Shown: positions 15,261 to 22,004, counted from the first letter of the stretch. The stretch is DNA of 23,642 nt from a virus (IMGVR_UViG_3300047550_002684:1-23642); one strand, 5' to 3'. Notes: generated by a model from the letters alone, not told the origin. A program made the numbers and translations.

Positions 15261-16442
15261 TGGTCCGTAGCCGTAGATGTCGTCGTAGGATTTCTTTTTA
15301 CCATACGCACCCGTTGCTGTTGCTAATGGATCAGAACCATATCCCATTGCGTTGTTATATGCGATCTCTTGTCCTGATGCGTCTAAGTTAGAGCTAATGT
15401 TGTCAACTCCTGCTTGTGCTGTACCTACTGTGCCACCAAAGTCATTAACGAGTTTGTTGTATAGTGCTTGTAGTTCACTGTCTTTCAATGCACTATCCGA
15501 CGCGACACCTGATTGTAGTTCTCTTGTGTATTTATTAATATCAGCGACTTCTTGTCGGTATTCTCTTAATAGATTGATCTTGTCAATCTTTTTGCTCTGT
15601 TTAGTCTGGTATTCCATTTGGTCTATCTGGGCTAACTTGTCTCTGAAGTTAAGTTCTGCCTGTGTGATTGCTTGTTGTTTTTGACTCTCAATCTCGTTTA
15701 GCTTAACGTCACGCTCTCTTTGTACGTTAACGATCTGCTTTTCTATATCTCCTATTTGAGCTGAGACCTGTGTTCTTATATCTCCAAATTGTCGTGCTTG
15801 ATCTCGTGCTAATAACTCGCTCGATGCTTGCCCTGCACTAGATAATGCACCACTACCGAACACCTGTTGATTACGTGAACCTAATTCACCATATAAGCGT
15901 CTTGCTGAATCCAAAGCGTTCTCACCTTGTGCTTGTGCTTGAGTTGTTAGGCCTTGTAAATTAGTAACAGCTTCGTCTGCTGATGCTTGCACTCGTGGTT
16001 TCAAACTTTCGTAAGGATTTGACGCTAGTTTTAAAATATCACCCTTGGATTTATTTAAGTTATCTCTCTGCTTACCTATATAGTTCATTATGTCGTCATA
16101 GATGCTATTAACCTCTGATTGTTGTCTCTCCATCTCTTTTTGTGCCTCTGATTTACCGGAACCCCCACCTGACGAACCTGATGATTTGTCCTTTGTTTTG
16201 GGTGTCGGAGCAGGAGCCTGTGTTTTATCACCGAGAATATTGCCCTTAGGTGCTGGTGGACCATACACGACCGGTTTTGATTTTGGAATTGTGATATTCT
16301 TTGCCTTTTCCACAACCGCCATAGATTTATTAATCATGTCAGTTGTAGCCTTTGCTTCTTCAACGGATTTCTTATTACCGCCGAACTTTTCAGTTATTTG
16401 AAATTCTGGTAAACCCCATGAGCCTGTCCCTGCATATGGCAT
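15258..16442 (-). CDS. Coiled-coil virion-type protein, unknown
   Basis: From ATG 16440-16442 this is 394 residues. The order is: an N-terminal segment MPYAGTGSWGLPEF, a Pro/Gly/Ser-rich low-complexity linker (KSSGSSGGGSGKSEAQKEME), then a long Gln/Glu/Lys coiled coil (about 110-320: SEVNSIYDDIMNYIGKQRD; QKQQAITQAELNFRDKL), ending KKKSYDDIYGYGP. Such proteins next to the LPD38 protein are common as internal virion or ejection proteins; no enzyme motif is present. The frame could extend to GTG 16487, but that lies inside the divergent CAP gene and neither start has a ribosome site; an AT-rich stretch, GTATATATTATAAC, abuts the ATG. The function is unknown. Confidence 0.7.
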   Translation of the reverse strand: MPYAGTGSWGLPEFQITEKFGGNKKSVEEAKATTDMINKSMAVVEKAKNITIPKSKPVVYGPPAPKGNILGDKTQAPAPTPKTKDKSSGSSGGGSGKSEAQKEMERQQSEVNSIYDDIMNYIGKQRDNLNKSKGDILKLASNPYESLKPRVQASADEAVTNLQGLTTQAQAQGENALDSARRLYGELGSRNQQVFGSGALSSAGQASSELLARDQARQFGDIRTQVSAQIGDIEKQIVNVQRERDVKLNEIESQKQQAITQAELNFRDKLAQIDQMEYQTKQSKKIDKINLLREYRQEVADINKYTRELQSGVASDSALKDSELQALYNKLVNDFGGTVGTAQAGVDNISSNLDASGQEIAYNNAMGYGSDPLATATGAYGKKKSYDDIYGYGP

Positions 16443-16456
16443 GTTATAATATATAC
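16442..16456 (+). promoter_or_regulatory. Extended -10 promoter for the CAP gene
   Basis: TGTTATAAT (16442-16450) is a perfect extended -10 (TGnTATAAT), and the GTG start at 16457 falls 7 bases after the last T, where transcription would begin. No -35 match is apparent, which extended -10 promoters can tolerate. The transcript is predicted leaderless. Confidence 0.65.
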
Positions 16457-16990
16457 GTGAAAAACCTTGTAAAATACTTACTAGCACTTACCGTACTAGG
16501 GTCTTTTCTCGCTTATCTCTTTATTGGTAAATCCCAAGCACAGTTTTCTATTGCCCCTACTACCGACACTACGAAGCCATATATGTTTAAGTCAGAAGAA
16601 GCCGTTGCTCCCGTGTATACACTACAAACACCGGTCGAATTAGATGAATATGTCATCTATGAACTAGTCAACAAGGAGCGATCTAATCATAAGCTTAAAG
16701 AACTAAGGCTTGATCCCGCACTTTGTGAATACACAGAATTTAGACTAAGCCAAATTAAGGTCAATTTCTCTCATAATGGTTTTAAACAAACATCACTCCA
16801 ATATGTACAAGAAAATAATCTAAAACAGGTTGGGGAAAATCTCGTTAAGGACTACGCATCCGAGAGTGCAACAGTTCATGACTGGATGAACTCACCAACA
16901 CATAGGGAAAACATCCTCGATGCGACCTATAAAGACACCTGTGTCCGCTGCGATGGTCAGTACTGTGTTCAGATCTTTGCTACGAAGTAA
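16457..16990 (+). CDS. Secreted CAP-superfamily (YkwD/SCP-like) protein
   Basis: This 177-residue protein starts at GTG 16457. Residues 1-29 are a signal peptide: Lys-containing N-region, hydrophobic YLLALTVLGSFLAYLFIG, cleavage probably after SQA. A short linker precedes a CAP domain (65-177): YELVNKERSNHKLKELRLDP, FSHNGF with H106, VGENL with E127, WMNSPTHRENIL with H149, the residues that line the CAP pocket. Four Cys (90, 162, 165, 170) could form disulfides. It is the only plus-strand gene, and its own promoter plus leaderless start suggest host-driven expression, as in moron genes. CAP proteins are exported, with roles in surface or cell-wall biology that vary and are often unknown. Confidence 0.88.
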   Translation: MKNLVKYLLALTVLGSFLAYLFIGKSQAQFSIAPTTDTTKPYMFKSEEAVAPVYTLQTPVELDEYVIYELVNKERSNHKLKELRLDPALCEYTEFRLSQIKVNFSHNGFKQTSLQYVQENNLKQVGENLVKDYASESATVHDWMNSPTHRENILDATYKDTCVRCDGQYCVQIFATK

Positions 16991-17116
16991 CTTACCACGT
17001 ATTACGACCTCCCCCTTATAACCCCCTCTTTCTTCCCTATTCCCAGTCGCCCCATCCGCGTCGTCTCTCTTATTCTTTTCTTACCCCCTTTCTATTCCCT
17101 AAGCTCCTGCGTATTC

Positions 17117-17126
17117 CTAGATCTAG
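17117..17126. repeat. Perfect 10-bp palindrome CTAGATCTAG
   Basis: It lies 3 bases before the GGTGAGCT hairpin. Short palindromes of this kind can bind a dimeric regulator or be fortuitous. Confidence 0.35.
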
Positions 17127-17129
17127 AGA

Positions 17130-17156
17130 GGTGAGCTACTGTTCTTTAAGCTCACC
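17130..17156. repeat. Inverted repeat GGTGAGCT / AGCTCACC
   Basis: Perfect 8-bp arms (17130-17137, 17149-17156) with an 11-base loop. AGAGAG on the left and TCTCTCT on the right can extend the stem past a small bulge. No T-run follows on either strand, so it is not a plain intrinsic terminator. Confidence 0.65.
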
Positions 17157-17165
17157 GTGTCTCTC

Positions 17166-17216
17166 TGAGTCTGAGGTTTCCGCTTTTGATTGCTCAAAAG
17201 AGTCACTTCTCTCAGG
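17166..17216. repeat. Nested hairpin region
   Basis: An inner perfect 7-bp stem CTTTTGA / TCAAAAG with TTGC loop (17184-17201) is enclosed by CTGAG (17166-17170, repeated 17172-17176) and CTCAG (17212-17216). The arrangement suggests a folded RNA or a protein-binding site. There is no U-tract. Confidence 0.5.
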
Positions 17217-17253
17217 TATATAGTCGGGTCATGACAATTCTTTTACACCTATC

Positions 17254-17264
17254 ACGGTGACCGT
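17254..17264. promoter_or_regulatory. Operator-like palindrome ACGGTgACCGT
   Basis: Perfect 5-bp arms around one central base, in the gene-poor interval upstream of the CAP side and downstream of the zinc-type gene. It has the size of a small dimeric repressor half-site pair. No matching regulator is encoded in the window. Confidence 0.4.
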
Positions 17265-17300
17265 ATACCATAAAGTCAAGTTCACGATAGATACAATTTT

Positions 17301-17486
17301 TTACTCAGTTTTCTGGAACTTCTTGTTTGCTTCTTTGATAGGAAACTTACCCTCCGGGTCAAAGAACCCTAGACCACATTTAGTACACTCAACGTTTAAA
17401 CCCATGCGTACAAAGTTGTGTTGACAGCCCTTGATCTCACCTAGATTGAACACTTTATCGTTGATTATGACCTGTTTGTCCTCCAT
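17301..17486 (-). CDS. Small zinc-ribbon-like protein
   Basis: This 61-residue protein carries C21-x-H23 and C34-x2-C37 in KGCQHNFVRM and VECTKCGLGFFDPEGKFPI, a plausible mononuclear zinc site of the short ribbon kind. Such tiny proteins are frequent near phage terminase and portal genes with unknown roles. ATG overlaps the sigma-factor stop as TAATG, with AAGGAGAG 6 bases upstream, so the two are translationally coupled. An accessory factor of transcription is conceivable given this coupling, but there is no direct evidence. Confidence 0.75.
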   Translation of the reverse strand: MEDKQVIINDKVFNLGEIKGCQHNFVRMGLNVECTKCGLGFFDPEGKFPIKEANKKFQKTE

Positions 17487-18112
17487 TATGCTCTCCTTAT
17501 GTTAACTCGGTGACTTAAAATGTCTGCTAACATGATCTGTTCACGCTTACGGATCGTTTCTATGCCTAAACCTAGGATATGTGCGATCTCTGATAGTGTT
17601 CTTGGGATCCCACCTGTCACTCCTAGCCTTAGTTTGATGATTGCTCTATCTTTTGGGTCGTATTTGGAGATAAGTGTGTCTAAATAGTCGCGTCTTACTT
17701 GCATTTCTTCTTGTAAGATCTCATTTCCGAGTATTTCATCTTCCATTTCTAAAGTATCGGGTATCATATCCGCGTAACCTTTAGCATCTTCGTTGAAAAT
17801 CGACTCTGTGAGGTCTACATTACGGTAATCACAAGCACTTTGGAGTGCATCTAGCATGTAAAAGTAAACATATGTAGTAATAGACATGGATTGTTTGACC
17901 TTTTCGGGGTTAAAGTTCCTAGTTGCTTTCATTAGTCCTATGTGTGCTTCTTGTACGAGGTCGTCAAACTCGATTAACCGGCTGTATTTTTTAGCATATT
18001 TATCAGCGTAGTACTTAAATAGTCCGTCAAAATGGTCGTGTAACTTTGCTTGAGAGGCTCTGTTCCCCTCTTTGGTCTCTTTGATAAGCTGGATTACTTG
18101 ATCCATCTCCAT
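17486..18112 (-). CDS. Phage sigma-70 family factor
   Basis: This 208-residue protein has a sigma region 2 at about 45-98 (RLIEFDDLVQEAHIGLMKATRNFNPEK, then MSITTYVYFYMLDALQSACDYRN) and region 4 at about 145-200 (DRAIIKLRLGVTGG, RTLSEIAHILGLGIETIRKREQ, the recognition helix-turn-helix). In between is an acidic linker (DTLEMEDEILGN). It lacks region 1.1 and region 3, as small alternative and phage sigmas do. It probably redirects host RNA polymerase to phage promoters; the repeated TAGAA/CCAATTAAG elements in this window are candidates. It overlaps the preceding gene by 19 bases, with GAGG before the ATG. Region 2 has fewer aromatic melting residues than housekeeping sigmas. Confidence 0.88.
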   Translation of the reverse strand: MEMDQVIQLIKETKEGNRASQAKLHDHFDGLFKYYADKYAKKYSRLIEFDDLVQEAHIGLMKATRNFNPEKVKQSMSITTYVYFYMLDALQSACDYRNVDLTESIFNEDAKGYADMIPDTLEMEDEILGNEILQEEMQVRRDYLDTLISKYDPKDRAIIKLRLGVTGGIPRTLSEIAHILGLGIETIRKREQIMLADILSHRVNIRRA

Positions 18113-18423
18113 TTTTTGTCCTCCTGTTTAGATTTGATGTTTTGGATGATTTTATCCTGTTGGTTTAAGATCTCGATTACGTTTTTGACTACTTCAGTAC
18201 CACCTCTCGCAAAGGTATAAGCTAGAGTCAGTGACTCGTAGTCCTTATACTCCTTGGGGTTGGGGTAGCATCGCTTCTCCTCCGCCAAGAGGATTTGCAG
18301 GAAGTCCGACCATCCCCTGTGCTGGATTAACTCCAGTAACCTCTGGGCTTTGTCCAGTTGCTCCTGCTGTGATTGGGTTAACTTCGACTCGTTCAAAGAA
18401 CTTGTCTGCGTCTTGTAGTCCAT
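18094..18423 (-). CDS. Small helical protein overlapping the portal C-terminus
   Basis: This 109-residue protein is not recognised by name, but its order LDKAQRLLELIQHRGWSDFLQILLAEEKR, then YESLTLAYTFARGGTEVVKNVIEILNQQDKI resembles short proteins that follow portal genes in many tailed phages. It overlaps the portal gene by 179 bases in another frame, so about 60 of its residues share DNA with the portal tail. AGAAG precedes the ATG. It also overlaps the sigma gene by 19 bases. If the start were later, only the unshared C-terminal half would remain. A role in portal assembly or stability is a guess from position. Confidence 0.6.
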   Translation of the reverse strand: MDYKTQTSSLNESKLTQSQQEQLDKAQRLLELIQHRGWSDFLQILLAEEKRCYPNPKEYKDYESLTLAYTFARGGTEVVKNVIEILNQQDKIIQNIKSKQEDKKWRWIK

Positions 18424-20257
18424 TATCTTCTAATACTTGTACTAATAAGTCTTTGATCTTAACTTTCTCCTGTTCGACTTGTAACATTCCTTGTATTTCA
18501 GGAGTCATTAACATCTCAAGTGCTTTACCTCTACCAGCTTTGTTTGCTTCGTTAGCGTTCAAAGCCATTGATTGTACACTTGGTATATAGTCATACACCC
18601 CATCTACGTCCTCAGGCAATAAGTAAAGTTCACCACTCTCACCACGTTCATCGATCTTTAACTTGGGTTGGATGTCGTAATTTGCTGGGTCTTGTTCTTC
18701 AGGGTTCATTATTACAGAATGTTTATAACTCTTACCCATATCAAGCATCTGGTTCATTGCAAAGTCACTCATCTCACCATCTGTTTCGTTGATCATGCCC
18801 CTTACTTCATCTAGTACCATAGGGTCTAAGATCTCTTGGTCTAGTTCCATAGCTTGTAGATCTTTGATCGCTGATTTACCCACAATCCTTAGTATGTGCA
18901 TCTTTTTTGTTGGGTCATCGAACAAGAACTGCTGGTTGTTAAGTAACCAGAGTAACATCTGATCTTTCAATGCTTGTTCCAAGTAGATTTGGTTTTGTTG
19001 GTCTCTTGATAACTTCTGTCTCTCTGATGCTCTGACCTCTGTTGCGGTCTTATCTGTAGCAAACGGGTCTCCAACTCCAACACCTTGGCTCATCTCGCCC
19101 ATAGCTGTGTTATATGCGTTTAAAAGAGCTGAATATATTGTTTGGAAGTTAGACATGACATCGCTTGCGGACACCATCTCTTGTACGTTGTTAGTAGAGT
19201 CACCTACTATCCATTGTGCGTTTGGCCCCCATTCGATTGTGTCCATTCTCACTGTTTGGTTGTTAGCAATCTTGACTGGTGGTCGTTGTCTTAGGTTAAT
19301 CTCATCGATCGTACCACATAGTAAAGCCGTGATGGCTCTCCATACTGGTAACACTGGCTCGACTTCTGACTCACCATAGATATCGTCGCCGACACCGTAA
19401 TATCTTAATTGGATAACCGGTATTCTTTTATGTTTATAAGGGTTAGGGACGTCTCTTATGATGATTCCTAACCTTGGACAAAACGTAATCCATCTATCTT
19501 TTCTGTATTCTGTAACAACCTCGAGTGTTGGGAATGCTGTATCTGATCCGACCCTATCCTCTAAGCCTTTCATATCTTTAACTACAGAGTCATACTTAGC
19601 GTCCCTACGGTCTCCGTTACCACCCTCTTGGAGTAGGTCTTTGACTGCACTTAGGTTGATATACATAGGCTCCGGACTTGATTCGTTCTCTTCTTCTAAC
19701 TCACGGTATGTTTTCCACTCTCTGACCTGTACCCAGTTAGCGTTTTTAACATGGTTTGCTGTGTAATCAACAACAACATCTCTATTGTCTAGGACTTTCA
19801 TTTCGTTGCCATCAAATATACGCTTACCGTCTGATTCCTCGGTTCTCCAGTATACTAAAGCAAAGGATGCACCAAACAAACGTGTCTGTACGTCCATTAA
19901 CGCCCATTTCTCTAGCATCGAGCCACCTAACTCTGCGTTGTCCCATTGAAACTCTAGTAATGCGTTGTTGAGTTTAGCTTTGATCATGTCACCACCCTCT
20001 CTTGGTACGAGTCGGCCTCTTAGTTTACCGTTGAATAGTCTAGCGTTCTTCTCTAGGATTGTTGTTCTGATAAGTGGAATAGACACCATTGATAGATAAG
20101 GCCATGTAGCCTCGTCTAACTTGCCGTAATATGCTTTGATTGTGTCGTTCCAACCGTTCTCTCTTAGTCTGCGTTGGTCGTTGTCGATCGTTCCCTTTTG
20201 GTAATGATCTAAGAGAATAGGTAATATAGACTCATTTTTAGTGGATTTCTTGGCCAT
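18245..20257 (-). CDS. Portal protein
   Basis: This 670-residue protein is the size and sequence style of podovirus-type portals: an N-terminal wing (LLDHYQKGTIDNDQRRLRENGW, IPLIRTTILEKNARLFNGKLRG), a mid section (DVQTRLFGASFALVYWRTEES; IPVIQLRYYGVGDDIYGES), a stem-associated segment (TALLCGTIDEINLRQRPPVK; SAGAL-like GVGVGDPFATDKTATEVRASERQKLSRDQ) and a C-terminal disordered GQSPEVTGVNPAQG tail ending QPQGV. It forms the dodecameric ring at the packaging vertex and nucleates head assembly. It is the first gene of its unit, headed by element copy 6, with the start set by CCAATTAAGAGTT-ATG. Its last 179 bases overlap the next gene. It also contains one CCAATTAAG copy in coding sequence at 19403-19412. 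Confidence 0.85.
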   Translation of the reverse strand: MAKKSTKNESILPILLDHYQKGTIDNDQRRLRENGWNDTIKAYYGKLDEATWPYLSMVSIPLIRTTILEKNARLFNGKLRGRLVPREGGDMIKAKLNNALLEFQWDNAELGGSMLEKWALMDVQTRLFGASFALVYWRTEESDGKRIFDGNEMKVLDNRDVVVDYTANHVKNANWVQVREWKTYRELEEENESSPEPMYINLSAVKDLLQEGGNGDRRDAKYDSVVKDMKGLEDRVGSDTAFPTLEVVTEYRKDRWITFCPRLGIIIRDVPNPYKHKRIPVIQLRYYGVGDDIYGESEVEPVLPVWRAITALLCGTIDEINLRQRPPVKIANNQTVRMDTIEWGPNAQWIVGDSTNNVQEMVSASDVMSNFQTIYSALLNAYNTAMGEMSQGVGVGDPFATDKTATEVRASERQKLSRDQQNQIYLEQALKDQMLLWLLNNQQFLFDDPTKKMHILRIVGKSAIKDLQAMELDQEILDPMVLDEVRGMINETDGEMSDFAMNQMLDMGKSYKHSVIMNPEEQDPANYDIQPKLKIDERGESGELYLLPEDVDGVYDYIPSVQSMALNANEANKAGRGKALEMLMTPEIQGMLQVEQEKVKIKDLLVQVLEDNGLQDADKFFERVEVNPITAGATGQSPEVTGVNPAQGMVGLPANPLGGGEAMLPQPQGV

Positions 20258-20293
20258 AACTCTTAATTGGGTATAGAGTGGCGTTCTTTTCTA
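20258..20293 (-). promoter_or_regulatory. Two-part start-linked element, copy 6
   Basis: TAGAA (overlapping the upstream stop), 20 bases from TAG to CCAATTAAGA (20261-20270), then GTT and ATG of the portal. It heads the portal-to-zinc-protein unit, including the sigma factor. Confidence 0.7.
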
Positions 20294-20512
20294 TGTATCT
20301 TTGGCTAGCTTGTTTATGATCCTCTCGACTGATTTCTGACCCCTTGATTCGTTCGGTAGATACATCGTCTCCATGGTAGCTATGATTACCTCGTAAGCCT
20401 TGTTAATAAGTGGTAGTACACTCGCACCACTCGCCATCGATGCGACTATCGTGTAAGTCTCGTATGTCCACTTACTTATCTTCTGGAACTCTTTGAGATC
20501 TATCTGTGACAT
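20291..20512 (-). CDS. Hypothetical protein between terminase and portal
   Basis: Starting at ATG 20510-20512, with GGTGGG as ribosome site, the protein is 73 residues: MSQIDLKEFQKISKWTYETYT, an Ala/Ser/Gly-rich helix IVASMASGASVLPLINKA, and YEVIIATMETMYLPNESRG with a basic C-terminus. The hydrophobic middle is moderate, possibly a membrane-associated or packed helix pair; no motif is recognised. Longer in-frame starts exist upstream (ATG 20527), but the ribosome site favours this one. It overlaps the preceding gene by 13 bases. Confidence 0.6.
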   Translation of the reverse strand: MSQIDLKEFQKISKWTYETYTIVASMASGASVLPLINKAYEVIIATMETMYLPNESRGQKSVERIINKLAKDT

Positions 20513-20754
20513 ATTTCCCACCCACATTTGGAACAAATAAAACGGACTCGTTTCCTGCGGATCTCTTCGTATAAAACACTCGTCTTATCTGGTCTTATGA
20601 TAACCACATTCTCTACGTCAATAGTGTGATCTGGGCACGGTGTATCTGATATCTCGGTCTCATGGAGTTCTCTCCAGACTACATTCTTTGATCTACCCAT
20701 AAATTCTGGGAAAATATTTAACTCACGCGTTATAGACTTTACTTGATTTTCCAT
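20500..20754 (-). CDS. Small Cys/His protein, possible zinc ribbon
   Basis: This 84-residue protein contains C40-x2-H43 (DTPCPDHTIDV) and C74-x2-C77 (FICSKCGWEICHR), compatible with a zinc ribbon whose halves are 30 residues apart; C82 and H83 could be alternative ligands. It overlaps the terminase large subunit stop by 16 bases, so it is translated in the packaging block. The pattern resembles the 61-residue zinc-type protein at 17301-17486. The role is unknown. Confidence 0.65.
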   Translation of the reverse strand: MENQVKSITRELNIFPEFMGRSKNVVWRELHETEISDTPCPDHTIDVENVVIIRPDKTSVLYEEIRRKRVRFICSKCGWEICHR

Positions 20755-22004
20755 TTGTCAAATTTCTTTGGAACGAAACTATTTACACTACTAACTCCGT
20801 CTATGTTCACAAAGTAATACTCTAATGCCCTCATAGCATGAGAATACTCGTCGTGCATAGGTATCTCGTTTGATTGATTGATAGCTGTGTTGCTCTTCTC
20901 GGGGTATCTGTAGTTAAGTATGCAATCCCTTAGCCTTGTTAGCTTGTTGTCCACAAATAGACTCGGCATATACTTATGCGTGACTCTTACTTGATCGGGT
21001 ATCTGCACACCATCTTTTGATCTGATAAAGATACCCGACCTTGAGTATTCTTCAATAGGACTTGTACCTGTAACAATGGATCTAGCTTTACCCGCAGGAT
21101 CGCCCGTGAACATCTCTGGTTCTTTGTATGGCTTCCCCCTGATAACTTGAATAAAGTGTGCTATATCAGCGTTAGATGTCTCATAATGGTCTATAATCCT
21201 AAACTCTCCACCTTGTCGCTGTAACCATATGATAGATGTCGGATCATTCACCCCAAAATCCATCGTAACGTGTACTGGTAAATAAGGATCGTATTGAATC
21301 GGTATGAACTGTTTGACAAAATCCCATTCCTTATACACTTGGCCACTAACCGATACAAACTGTGCCATGTACTCTTGGTTGAACTCGTCTAATGTCCCCG
21401 TGCGTTCAGCTTCTAACTTAACCTTGTCTACCTCGTCTGCTAAGATAAAAGGATTGTCATAAGTGCTAAACCTAAACGACTCAAAGTCACTATCATGTTG
21501 TGCTTGATTGAATAGATCATAGAAGTGATTGAACCCTTTGGGTGTACCAATAAACAATGCTTGACCTCTGCTATCAGTAAGTGTAGGCCTCAAGACCTCT
21601 CTCCATATCGTATCCCATCCACTCATAGAGGCAACCTCATCAACAACGAGAAAGTCTATCCTTAGCCCTCTTAGCGACTCAATGTTCTCTGAACCTCTTA
21701 ACCATATATCCGAAGTCTCACCATTAACACATCTAATCTTTAGCTCTAGTCTTGTTTCATTTGGCGTTTCAGCCCATGCCGGTCTTGTAATCTCTTTAAG
21801 CATAGCCCATGCAATATCCCTAGCTTGTTTGATCGTAGGTGCAATGTAAACCACTTTGCTTTTAGGTCTATACATAGCAAACCCCAACATTTCCCATACA
21901 GACAAAGTTGTTTTGCCAAATCTTCTACCTGTTACACAAACTCTAAACCTTGCCCTAGAGTCTACGATCTTCTGTTGTGCCAAGTGTAGTTCCGGTGTTT
22001 CCAT
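20739..22004 (-). CDS. terL: Terminase large subunit (ATPase-nuclease)
   Basis: This 421-residue protein carries the full DNA-packaging motor signature: Walker A GRRFGKTT at 26-33, Walker B FLVVDE at 118-123 with D122 E123, coupling motif FIGTPKG at 151-157, and RNase H-like nuclease acidic residues at D249 (MDFGVND), D302 (FTGDPAG) and D385 (HDEYSHAMRALEYYF). The length is normal for small phage terminases. It translocates DNA into the prohead and cuts concatemers. It overlaps the small subunit by 50 bases. The end of the gene is overlapped by the 84-residue zinc-type gene. Confidence 0.95.
   Translation of the reverse strand: METPELHLAQQKIVDSRARFRVCVTGRRFGKTTLSVWEMLGFAMYRPKSKVVYIAPTIKQARDIAWAMLKEITRPAWAETPNETRLELKIRCVNGETSDIWLRGSENIESLRGLRIDFLVVDEVASMSGWDTIWREVLRPTLTDSRGQALFIGTPKGFNHFYDLFNQAQHDSDFESFRFSTYDNPFILADEVDKVKLEAERTGTLDEFNQEYMAQFVSVSGQVYKEWDFVKQFIPIQYDPYLPVHVTMDFGVNDPTSIIWLQRQGGEFRIIDHYETSNADIAHFIQVIRGKPYKEPEMFTGDPAGKARSIVTGTSPIEEYSRSGIFIRSKDGVQIPDQVRVTHKYMPSLFVDNKLTRLRDCILNYRYPEKSNTAINQSNEIPMHDEYSHAMRALEYYFVNIDGVSSVNSFVPKKFDKWKIK

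Larger units (their letters stand above)
16991..17300. other. Gene-poor interval of 310 bases
   Basis: No convincing gene lies here on either strand; the longest frames are short and without ribosome sites. The left part (to about 17105) is strongly pyrimidine-rich on the plus strand. The right part holds two hairpins and an operator-like palindrome, listed separately. No tRNA cloverleaf was found. It may be a regulatory or structured RNA region between divergent units, or the remnant around an inserted CAP gene. Confidence 0.6.

Noticed and set aside
16443-16487. GTG 16487 as start of the coiled-coil protein
   Set aside because: It would lie within the CAP gene and has no ribosome site; ATG 16442 is the more natural start, though this is not settled.
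17130-17201. Intrinsic terminators for the CAP or zinc-protein transcripts
   Set aside because: Stems are good, but no T-run follows on either strand; listed as structured repeats instead.
17160-17290. Possible tRNA in the gene-poor interval
   Set aside because: No T-arm consensus, CCA-adjacent acceptor pairing or anticodon arm could be assembled on either strand.
19403-19412. CCAATTAAG copy inside the portal gene
   Set aside because: No TAGAA at the required spacing, no start codon nearby, and the bases are explained by portal coding sequence; not counted as an element.
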